The notes beneath the pieces are model-generated. The model saw only the letters and a program-made list of their open reading frames with translations, did not search any database and had not been told where the DNA came from. A stretch of 64,000 nt of DNA from Lachnospiraceae bacterium (GTDB taxonomy: Bacteria; Bacillota; Clostridia; Lachnospirales; Lachnospiraceae), in contig JAFLTH010000003.1 of NCBI GenBank assembly GCA_022510525.1, forward strand, positions 1 through 64,000. Reading direction: 5' to 3'. Below, piece after piece: positions 14,973-24,100 of this stretch. Numbering within the stretch: the first letter of the stretch is position 1; each line of letters begins with the position of its first letter. The translations under genes and the position numbers were made by a program.

Positions 14973-16673
14973 ATGAAAAGGGTAAGAATGTTGTTACGAG
15001 TTAGCTCGAACCAACAGCTGGAGGCAGACGGAGATTTGTCTATACAAAGGCAGCTAGTAAAAGAATACATAGAAAGCCAGCCTGATTGGGTTTTGGATGA
15101 TAAGGAATACTTTGAAGGAAGTAACAGTGGATATAAAAACGCTGTTGCAGACAGAGATGTCTTACAAGAGGCGCTAAATGATGCAAAAAATCGCGAATAT
15201 GATATTTTAGTTGTTTATAAAGATGATAGGATTGGGCGATTAATGTGGGAAATAGGCGCATATATAATGACATTAAAGGGTTATGGTGTAGACATATACA
15301 CTGTTAAAGATGGCTGTATTTCTCCAAGTCAGGATGATATAATGGGGCAGATTATGCTTGCATTACGCTATGGAAATGCGCAAAAAAGCAGTGCTGATAC
15401 AGGTATGAGGGTTAAAGACACCGCACAGAAACTGGTTCAATCAGGAAAGTATATGGGCGGCAAAGCCCCTTATGGATATGAATTTGTTCTTTCAGGGGAA
15501 ATTAGTAAACATGGGCGAGCATTACATAAATTAGTAATTGATCCAGAAAAGACGGAAGTCGTTAAGCATATATTCAACCTTTCACTGAACAAAGAATATG
15601 GTTCCACTAGGATCGCAAAGGAGTTAAATAATGATGACAGATATAAGGACATGGCGCCTAATGATGTTTGGAAGAGTGGTACTATAAGCAGTATACTTAA
15701 AAACCCAATTTATGCAGGATATACAGCTTATAAACGCCGAGAAAACATAAGTGGTCACTTACATAGGAATAGCCACAACGACTGGATCTTGTCTTCTGAA
15801 GCAAATGATGACATTAAAATAATTGAATTTGATACTTGGGAACGGAATCTAGAGAAAATAGCACTGCGCAGAGATAAATGTTCAAAGAACCCTGCGCATA
15901 ATGATGTAAATGTAATTAAGAGAAATTATGGAATGCTTTCGTTGGTAGATGTCATGCATTGCGGATGCTGTGGGTCTAAAATGGTAAATGGCAGTAAATA
16001 TAGTTATTGGAAAATTAAGGCTACAGGTGAAAAACGGTGTAGCAAAATTGCTATATACAAATGTCAGAACGCATGGCAGGGAGTACCGCATGATAGAAAA
16101 CCCATGTACAGGGCTGACAAAATAGAGCCTATTATCTTTGAATCTCTTGCCTCCTACATCGGACAACTGCAGGAAAATGAGGACGCATTTGAAGATATAA
16201 GCAAAAATCAAAGCTCTGAGCTGAATAAACTTAAAAATGAACTGAATAATTATAAAAAAACCCTTGATGACATAAATAAGAAGGTTGAAATTTTGGAAAA
16301 AGAAATCCCAAACGCAATCACAGGCGATTATCCACTTACATTAGATGATTTGGCTATACAAATAAAGAAGTGGAAAGAAGAAGCTCTAACGCAGCTAGAA
16401 GTTATTAAACATAAGGAGCAGGAATTGGAAGGTGCAACAGTAACACAAAAAGACTGGGAAAGCCTCAGAAAGAACATTCCGACATGGCAGGAAGTATTTC
16501 TACATGCAGATAGCGCAACCAAGAGGGTACTGGTAAATCGACTGGTAGAACGGATAGATGTTAAACAAAATGAGGTTAAAATAGATTTTAAGATTAACCT
16601 CAATGATTTTTTAACTCAACCACGAATTAGTAGTGATTCCGATACCACTCAGTATAGACCCTATTTAAAGTAA
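14973..16673 (+). CDS. Large serine recombinase of the element (tail host-encoded)
   Basis: 566 residues from ATG 14973 (AAAGGAG eight bases upstream). The resolvase catalytic domain starts MKRVRMLLRVSSNQQ (catalytic serine in RVSS), with SIQRQ and VVYKDDRIGRL. The recombinase domain follows (KAPYGYEFV ... GSTRIAKELNN), then a zinc ribbon (MHCGCCGSKM ... CSK...YKC, about 330-365) and a coiled coil (about 415-450). It catalyses integration and excision at attP/attB. Codons from 16645 on lie in the interrupted host gene, so the last 8-9 residues (TQYRPYLK) are chromosomal. In the circular form the frame would instead run into a 32-residue tail coded at 2428-2526, giving 590 residues. Confidence 0.9.
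   Translation: MKRVRMLLRVSSNQQLEADGDLSIQRQLVKEYIESQPDWVLDDKEYFEGSNSGYKNAVADRDVLQEALNDAKNREYDILVVYKDDRIGRLMWEIGAYIMTLKGYGVDIYTVKDGCISPSQDDIMGQIMLALRYGNAQKSSADTGMRVKDTAQKLVQSGKYMGGKAPYGYEFVLSGEISKHGRALHKLVIDPEKTEVVKHIFNLSLNKEYGSTRIAKELNNDDRYKDMAPNDVWKSGTISSILKNPIYAGYTAYKRRENISGHLHRNSHNDWILSSEANDDIKIIEFDTWERNLEKIALRRDKCSKNPAHNDVNVIKRNYGMLSLVDVMHCGCCGSKMVNGSKYSYWKIKATGEKRCSKIAIYKCQNAWQGVPHDRKPMYRADKIEPIIFESLASYIGQLQENEDAFEDISKNQSSELNKLKNELNNYKKTLDDINKKVEILEKEIPNAITGDYPLTLDDLAIQIKKWKEEALTQLEVIKHKEQELEGATVTQKDWESLRKNIPTWQEVFLHADSATKRVLVNRLVERIDVKQNEVKIDFKINLNDFLTQPRISSDSDTTQYRPYLK
16617..16646. other. attR (right attachment site)
   Basis: Element arm CAACCACGAA (16617-16626), core TTCC-N2-TACC (16637-16646), then host sequence. 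The arm ends 18 bases before the centre of TACC (between 16644 and 16645), mirroring the left side. The site lies inside the recombinase coding sequence. Confidence 0.75.
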
Positions 16674-17328
16674 ACGACATAATTGCCAGAACGTTGGCAT
16701 ATATTGAGCTGGCAGGCCATGTAGCATAAATTTCAGAGGATGCTACATTTTTTATATACTCCTTGTAGTTTACATAATAATTCGGGGCACTGCTGTCAGA
16801 TGGCACTCCGTCATGTACAACAACATATTCAGGGATCACGACACGGCTTAAGACAATCTCTCCGGTTTCATCCATCGGCTTGATTTCATCCTCGGGAATC
16901 TTCGGAGGATAATCTCCATAAAGTGTATGATCCGGAATAAATATGAATTCTTCCTCATTCTGCGCGGTTTCCGTAGGAGTCATCTGAATGTTCTGCACTG
17001 CAGTTACATCCGGAAGTACTTCCACGCCTGAAACCATTACAGGTTCATATCCCGGTGCTTCCACAGTTACATTATATTCCGAATAAGGCATCGGAGACTC
17101 CGGAGTCAGACTATAGGAGATGGGCGGCGCTGAAAGCTGTACTTCTTCAGCCTGCCCGGAACTGTCCGTTTCAAGTCTCTCCAAAACGGTTTCCGGCGTT
17201 CCAGTATAGGAGATAGTGATAGTGGCGTTCTGGATCGGTATAAATCCTATATCCGAGGTCACATTAATCTGAAGTCCGCCGGTCAATTCCCCTTCGGTCT
17301 GCGCGCTTTTGATCGCTTTTTGGTCCAT
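16627..17328 (-). pseudogene. SpoIID-like/peptidoglycan-binding protein, N-terminal fragment
   Basis: Native sequence runs from MDQKAIKSAQ to EWY (about 229 residues); the last codons (RNHY and stop) come from the element. An N-terminal domain of the carboxypeptidase-regulatory-like type (GGLQINVTSDIGFIPIQNAT; a beta-sandwich with YEPVMVSGVEVLPD) leads into a region rich in VVIPEYVVVHDGVPSD and the SpoIID-like part (NYYVNYKEYIKNVASSEIY, then NVLAIMSFTLNRVYTEW). It keeps its own start, so a truncated product could still be made, but the SpoIID C-terminal half and the peptidoglycan-binding domain are cut off and stay at 1844-2425. Confidence 0.85.
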
Positions 17329-17396
17329 ATAATTACCTGCTTAAACCTTATTATCTTTCTATTTATAGTATGCAGGTACTTGGAAACAGTGAAAAA

Positions 17397-17435
17397 GGGT
17401 GTAAAGCCTTAACAATTTAATAAGACTTTACACCC
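17397..17435 (-). terminator. Terminator of the small coiled-coil gene (GGTGTAAAG repeat family)
   Basis: Arms GGGTGTAAAG (17397-17406) and CTTTACACCC (17426-17435) with CTTA/TAAG continuing inside. On the minus strand CCCTTTTTCAC follows. The arm sequence recurs in the promoters and terminators of the small genes at 52.7-53.3 kb. Confidence 0.75.
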
Positions 17436-17463
17436 GTTGTGGTTCTGATGTTTTTATTTGGTT

Positions 17464-17724
17464 TTATCCTATTTTTTGTAACTTTTCGCTGTGATCCTGC
17501 AGTACTTTTTTCATAATATCTATATCAGACTGTATTGCATCAAGCTGTTCCATACCATTTGAGTATCTGCGATATGTAGAAGTATAACAACTTTCTATAT
17601 TTTGCAGTCGTGGCAAGATATCATTTTCATTTTGCAGTTTCAAAGTTTTGATATCATCTTTCACTGGTCTTAATTTATTATCTAACAAATCGGATATTGA
17701 AAGTAATAACTCGTTATCTGTCAT
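17464..17724 (-). CDS. Small coiled-coil protein
   Basis: 86 residues from the ATG at 17724 behind AGGTGGTGATAAT. It begins MTDNELLLSISDLLDNKL and continues as heptad-like helix (VKDDIKTLKLQNENDILPRLQNIE, then MEQLDAIQSDIDIMKKVLQDHSEKL). Proteins of this kind are common in Lachnospiraceae; no function is known to me. It has its own promoter (TTTACA, 17 bp, TAATAT on the minus strand, within about 17726-17775) whose -35 region is part of an AAGGCTTTACACC repeat, and a terminator made of the same sequence. This arrangement is repeated for the two tiny genes near 53 kb. Confidence 0.75.
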   Translation of the reverse strand: MTDNELLLSISDLLDNKLRPVKDDIKTLKLQNENDILPRLQNIESCYTSTYRRYSNGMEQLDAIQSDIDIMKKVLQDHSEKLQKIG

Positions 17725-17734
17725 ATTATCACCA

Positions 17735-17785
17735 CCTATAAATTATATTATCATGCTTAAAATTAGGTGTAAAGCCTTATTAAGT
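17735..17785 (-). promoter_or_regulatory. Promoter of the small coiled-coil gene, with AAGGCTTTACACC repeat
   Basis: Read on the minus strand, TTAATAAGGCTTTACACC is followed at 17-bp spacing from TTTACA by TAATAT, then by the ribosome site and ATG. The upstream repeat is the same as at 52675 and 53030. Confidence 0.55.
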
Positions 17786-18092
17786 TGTCAAGGTATTCGT
17801 AATGATTTCTTAATTGTATTCGTTTGATATAGTTAAGCATGGATTTTCTGAAACTTTAAATTTAGATATTAAGAATAGCTGATTTGCCTTAAAGAAAATA
17901 TGCTTTTGGCTATAGTAACATAACATGAAGAAAAATGCAAATATTCGTTTTGCTTCAAATGGTTGCAAAACAACCAAAACTCATCCGCTTCTTTGTGCAA
18001 ACCTCACAAGAATTAACATAATGTACCACCGAAAACCTCACATATTTGTGATAAAATATTCGCTTTCCACTTCCTTTTCATATAAAAAGTGC

Positions 18093-18098
18093 TATAAT
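18093..18098 (+). promoter_or_regulatory. -10 element for the pectate lyase transcript
   Basis: TATAAT at 18093-18098 in an AT-rich stretch; the -35 box is poor (TTCCTT at 18071-18076, 16-bp spacer), so an activator may be needed. The leader of about 90 nt carries a short reading frame. Confidence 0.35.
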
Positions 18099-18159
18099 AA
18101 TATTATCTATTAAACTGGCACCATTATGTCAGTCACAATTTAAGATTGGAGGGGTTATT

Positions 18160-18198
18160 ATGAACTTAAATAAAACCAAAAGGGAGGTTACAAAATGA
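18160..18198 (+). CDS. 12-residue leader peptide overlapping the pectate lyase start
   Basis: ATG 18160 follows a strong ribosome site (TTGGAGGGG, five bases). It codes MNLNKTKREVTK and its TGA (18196-18198) overlaps the pectate lyase ATG (18195-18197) as ATGA. The second ribosome site (GGGAGG) lies within this frame. The layout suggests translational coupling of the large secreted enzyme to the leader. Too short for homology; the call rests on signals only. Confidence 0.4.
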   Translation: MNLNKTKREVTK

Positions 18199-21100
18199 GA
18201 AAGAAATCAAAAATCGTCATAGCTCGAATATTGGCGATACTGATGGTTCTCAGCATCTTACCGGCTGACTATTTAGGTGCGGCAAGTGTGGTAATGGCTG
18301 AAGAACTTGAAGAAAATGCTGAAGTAAATTATGAAAAGACAGCTGAAGCAGATTATGAAGAAACAGCTGAAGCAGATTATGAAGAAACAGTTGAAGCAGA
18401 TTATGAAGAGACAGCTGAAACAGATTATACAGAGACTGATTCCGGGATAAAGGTACATAATTTTACCGGTGCTGACGGAAGTTACAATGCTAGTTCCGAC
18501 TTTTTTACATTTAAAGGAAAAGAGCTTAGTACTAAAGTTGAAGTTGACTATACTGATGTGTATGGAAATGCATTGAAATTAACTAAAGCATTTGATATTG
18601 GCGGCAGTAGTGATGGATACACTATTACTTTTACAACTGAAACCACGGGTAAATTAATAATAGTTACTAATTCTGATTTTAAAGCAAAAAAATTGAAACT
18701 TGATAATAAGTCAGATATATCAGCAAATGCTGATGCTGTTTATGTAGTGCCAAATCTTAGTGTAGCTTCACATACGATTGCCAAGAGTAATCCCAATATA
18801 CCTATATACTACATTGCTTTTATTCCTGATGGAAGTTCGGTTGAAGAAGGTGCCGGAGAAGGCGGTGGAAATACCGGCGGCAACGAGACAGTTGTTCCCA
18901 AACCAACCGCAGATCCTGAAGCCGGCGAAATAGAAGGTGAAACAAAGGTAAAACTTTCTGCAACTGCAGGTGATGCAATTTATTATACCTTGGATACTTC
19001 CGTTGAATTGTCAGCAACTACGGGAACAGAATATCAACCTGGCTCAGATGGTATTTCTATTACCCCGCCCGCAACACTCAGGGCGATTGCGGTAAGAACT
19101 AAAGACGGCGAAGTTAAAACCAGTGAGATTGCAACCTTCATATACACAGTTAAGCTTGGCGATGCACCTGTAGCAACCCCTGTATCAGGCACAGCCGTTG
19201 AAAAAGGAACTGAGGTTACTATAAGCGCTACAGGAGCTGAGGCAATTAAATATACATTGGATGGCTCAGATCCGACAGGAAGTGGTGCAACTAATGTTGA
19301 TGCGGACTCGGTTAAAGTTACCATCAATGAAGATGTTACAATCAAAGCGGTTGCCATAAGAGACGGCGTTGCAGGCAAGATTTTGGAAGCAAGATATACT
19401 ATTATAGCTGCGGCAAAACCTGTTGCAAGCAAGACAGGCAGAGTGGAAGCCGGTACGGAGATTACAATCTCTACATCTACAGCAGGCGCTGAAATTTACT
19501 ATACGATGGGAGCAGACCCGGCTGATCCGACAACAAGCAGTGAGCTTCATGGCACGGGTTCTGTTAATGTTACAATTACTGAGGCTACAACAATCAAAGC
19601 TATTGCGGTAAAAGATAAGTATAAAAATAGCGAAGTTGCTGTTTTTAACTATACTATTCTGGATGGCAGCTTGATGAAAACATATGTTTTGGATGCGGAT
19701 GCTATTTATGCACAAACAGGTAAAACATATTCATATAAAGTGCCTACAGTGATTGATGGAACAGATGGCTATTTTACGGCAATGGCCAATAATAATAAAG
19801 GTGCATCGCTCAATAAAATAGAGGATATGAAAAACAGCAAAGGCGCTTATTACTTTTCCAATCTGAGCTGGAATGGTGTTGACATAGGTGAAAAAACGTA
19901 TGCAGTTGCCATAACAGGCGGTGCTATGGAGGTAAATAACGGTACACCTAAAGTTGTTGTAAGCGCAATCAAATTTACAACAGAAGCGTATGCAACAGGA
20001 GTTGTATATTATAGCCTGAAAGAATCAACAGCAAGGACATTCAAGATTCAAGGCGGTACGGACACTTCACTTGGAAGTACAGCTCATACCGCAGATGGCG
20101 GAAGTAATACCAAAGTTCTTAAAACAGAATTTACATTGCCTACTCCCGGAACCTATTATGTAGGTTTTAGTGGTTCCGGTGGAATCATACCTTATATGGA
20201 AGTCACAGAGGACTACACTATAGAGCCGGAGAAGGGTCCTGAGACCATTCCGACCAAGACGATTACGGTTAATGATTTAACACAGACTGTAATAGATGCA
20301 GACTTTAACGGTGATGTTAGTTTTGTAAATGCATCTGATTCCGAAGCGTCAGATGCTGTAAATATACTGCTTAATGTACAGTCAATTGGAGCAGACAATG
20401 AAGCTCTTTCAACAGGAATTAAGAAAAAAGTTGCAGAAGAGACTGAAGCACTTAGACTTGAATCCGGTGTAATGCCTCAGACTTACTATTATGATTTATC
20501 ACTCGCAGACAAGGATACGAATAGCGGACTTCTGCTTGACAGCGGTTCGATCATGTTCCGGGTATCATATGAAAAACTGGGTATGACTCATAACGATACT
20601 CTTGTAGTTCTTCAGGATAAATATGTAATTGAGGAGTCTAAAATTACAAGGGATAAGAAGTCCGGCAGTTTCCTGGTTGAAGCTGATGACTTTAGGAGTC
20701 CGTTTACATTTATAGTAAATAAAGCCGGTGGGGTAGAACCCGGTGAAATTGAGATTTCAGACAGCTATGGATACGAAGAAGGCGCGGCTGCGGAGTGGAA
20801 AGACTATACGGAAGCTGAATTTGACGGTTATGCGGCATATGTGTCCACAACCCCGACTTTCCCTAATAACTCTAAAACACAGCGCATTGATAATGAATTA
20901 ATCCGTAAATACAATGGCTATTGGAGAGTAGATACAGTTGGTCTTAAAAAAGGCACTTATTATATCAAGATTGATGCTGTAAAGGTTGATTCTTCAAATG
21001 AGCCTGCAGAAGTTGTTGCATCTAACATAACAGGACCTCTTACGGTAACTAACTATGACCGTTCGGGTTTTGCATTCTCGCAGGATTCAAAATGGAAGAC

Positions 21101-24100
21101 CGCTTCCGGTGCGTATAATGATGATGGTACATTACGCGAAGGCGCACAGGTAATCTATGTTACAGCGGCTACTGCAAAAACCTGTACAGCTATGATGCAT
21201 GTTAATGGTGAAAATAATGCTGCCGTAGAAGTCACGGGTATTCAGAATATTTTGAAGGAGAAAGAGAGTACCAAAACATCAAATGATATTTTAGATATTC
21301 GTATAATCGGACTTGTAACTAAGAACGATATGGACGCATTGTTATCTAATGAAGGACTTCAGGTTAAGGGCAAAAATGCCGGTGCCAGTGGTAAAGCAAT
21401 GAATGTTACCATTGAGGGTATTGGTGAAGATGCGACTGTCAAAGGTTTTGGCTTCCTTATTCGTAACTGCGGTAATGTGGAATTTAGAAACTTTGCAATA
21501 ATGGCATTTATGGATGACGGCGTTTCAATGGATACCGACAACGAAAATATATGGATTCATGATTTGGATATTTTCTATGGCTCAACCGGCGGCGACTCTG
21601 ATCAGGCAAAAGGTGACGGTTCGGTGGATATTAAAGGAACAACATATGTCACCGTAGCATATAACCATTTCTGGGATTCCGGAAAATGTTCGCTTTGCGG
21701 AATGGAAAAGGTTACGGCTCCGGAGTTCAAGGTGACATATCATCACAACTGGTTTGACCATTCGGATTCCAGACATCCACGTATCAGGCGAGGTTCGGTG
21801 CATATATATAATAACTACTTTGACGGCAATTCCAAGTATGGTGTAGGAACGACTAATAACAGCAATGCTTTTGTTGAAGCGAATTACTTTAGAAACGTTA
21901 AATATCCGATGATGATTTCCCTGCAGGGTACTGATGCTACAGGTGACGGTACATTCTCCGGTGAAGTCGGCGGTATGATCAAGGCATACAATAACAAGAT
22001 AGAGACTCCTAAGAGTCTGATATATGCTAATTCGACAGAAGGAGGAGCCACTGCTCCGGCCAACGCTAAACAGTTTGATGCATATCTTGCAAGCGAGAGG
22101 GATGATCCGGTTCCTGCTGAATATGTGACAGCTTCAAGTGGTATAAAATATAACAATTTTGATACCAGTTATGATTTAGGAGTAAAACCGGAAAATATTG
22201 ATAATCCCGGCAATGTTAAGGCAATTGTAACAGCTAAAGCAGGACGCTTAAACAACGGTGATTTTGAACGTAATGGGGGCTATCCTTCACTTACGGGAGA
22301 GAATGCTGATACTGATGATACTGTTGATATTAAATTAAAGACTGCTGTAGTAAACTATGAAACAAGCGTAGTTTCCATAGGCGGTATCAATGGTGTTGCT
22401 ACAAGCGCATCCGGCAGTTCATCAGGCACGGTAATAGCTTCCAGCAGTGTAAGCGCACCGGTTCCAAGCCAGCCTGAAGGAAACTATACAAGTGCGGTTG
22501 ATATTACGCTGAGCTGTGAGCCTGCTAATGCAGAAATTTATTATACGACTGATGGCTCAAGCCCGCTTAAGGCAGCAAACGGTACACCTTATAACGGCGA
22601 TCCTATTCATATTGATACAAGTACAGTAATTAAGGCTATTGCTATATTAAAAGAAGGCGGAGTGCCGGTTGACTCAAGCGGTATTGTCAAATACGTTTAT
22701 ACCGTTACTTCAGGCAGTACAGTTACTTATACAATAACTGTTGATAAGGCAGACAATACAGCCGAATCTTCATTTACCGTACGTCAAGGCGAAGATATTA
22801 CTAAAGAGATTCTGCCGAACCCTGTCAGAGAAGGCTATATATTTAAACATTGGGTAGATGCTGATGGCAACGTAATCAAATTACCGTATGAGCCCAAAGG
22901 CAACATGAAGCTTACAGCCGTATGGATTAAGGATGACTCCGACAATGCAGAAGCATATGACGCTGAAATCAAGGCTAGTCCTGAACCTACCACTGAAGTT
23001 TTCCCAAATCCTACTGAAGTTACTCTGACTTGGAAAGAGCCAACTGATAAGGTTTACTACACCGTGAACAATGCAGATCCAAAGATTGTGGGAGAAGAAT
23101 ATACAAAACCAATTACAATTACCCAAAACACTACCATAAGAGCTGTTGCTAAAAATACTGAAGGTGATTATAGCAAAGTCGAAATATTTAAGTACAAAGT
23201 CCAAGGTGGCAGCGGAGATGAAGGCGATGGTGATCCAAACGCGAGCTGGCGAGTTGATGTTGAGCAAAAGGTATACACATACACCGGCAGTGCAATCCAG
23301 CCCAAGGTAACCGTATACGGATATGACAATGAGACGCCATTGGTTGAAGGTGTTGACTATACGGTTAAGTACAGCAACAATGTAAATGCCTCAGTAAAAC
23401 CTGATAAAAATGCTGATAGTGGCTATAGCATTATTAATGCGAAGAAAGTACCTATCATTACAATAACCGGTAAAGGATTTATTACAGGTAAGGATACCGT
23501 AGAGTTTGAAATCAGACCGAAAGATATTTCAAATGAAGCAATAGGGGATGATGAGTCTGTAGCAGTAGCTGACATAATAATAGAATCAGGTAAGAAAGCA
23601 ACAGCGCCTGTAATATGTTACAACGGAGTGAAGCTTTCTGCCAAGGATTATGATTATGCTAATCCTGCTGATAAAAACAAGCCATATACAGAAAATGGGG
23701 AATTGGTTATCAATGGTAAGGGTAACTTTGAGGGAAAACTTCATGTTAATGTTAAGGTTGTAGCAAAAGGTAAGCTGAAAGACACTGTCAAGAAGTTCAA
23801 AGTCACCATTGATAAGGAAAAAGTTAAAAATCTGGTTTATACCGGTAAGAATCTGAGAGGGGATATCATTGACTGTATCTCAGTTGAACCTGCCAATGCT
23901 GATTGCGTAATAACCCTTCCCGATGAGGTTATCAATGCCGGAACGGTGAAGTTCATGGTAGTCGGTTTTGGTGACTACAGCGGATGCAGTGTCAGCAAGT
24001 CCGTCAAGATCCAGCCAAAGAATATTACAGGTTCAGCTGCTGTAGCAGGTCCTGATAAAGTAGTAGTTGGTGGAGTTAGAAAAACTGACTATGTAAGCAC

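Larger units (their letters stand above)
2426..16644 (+). mobile_element. 14.2-kb integrative element inserted in a SpoIID-like gene
   Basis: The two halves of one gene (minus strand) flank this interval: the N-terminal part ends at EWY (about 16645) and the C-terminal part resumes at RNQGYNF (about 2424). Both junctions share TTCC-N2-TACC (2418-2427 and 16637-16646). A serine recombinase gene lies at the right edge. Inverted arms TTCGTGGTTG (2444-2453) and CAACCACGAA (16617-16626) each lie 18 bases from the centre of TACC, as expected for a serine-recombinase attP. The content is AT-richer than the neighbours. SSB, RadC-like, replisome-organiser-like and DUF5688 proteins are present; relaxase, type IV secretion and phage structural genes are absent, so it is not self-conjugative by the evidence here. 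Exact ends are inferred to within a few bases. Confidence 0.88.

Noticed and set aside
2426..16644. Prophage or conjugative element
   Set aside because: No capsid, tail, lysis, relaxase, coupling or type IV secretion genes; only recombination, replication-like and cargo genes.
17925..18113. 62-codon open frame upstream of the pectate lyase
   Set aside because: No ribosome site, composition like AT-rich intergenic DNA, and it overlaps the -10 region.
18330..18430. CRISPR or satellite repeat
   Set aside because: The 27-bp repeats stay in frame and encode the AEADYEET units of the pectate lyase.
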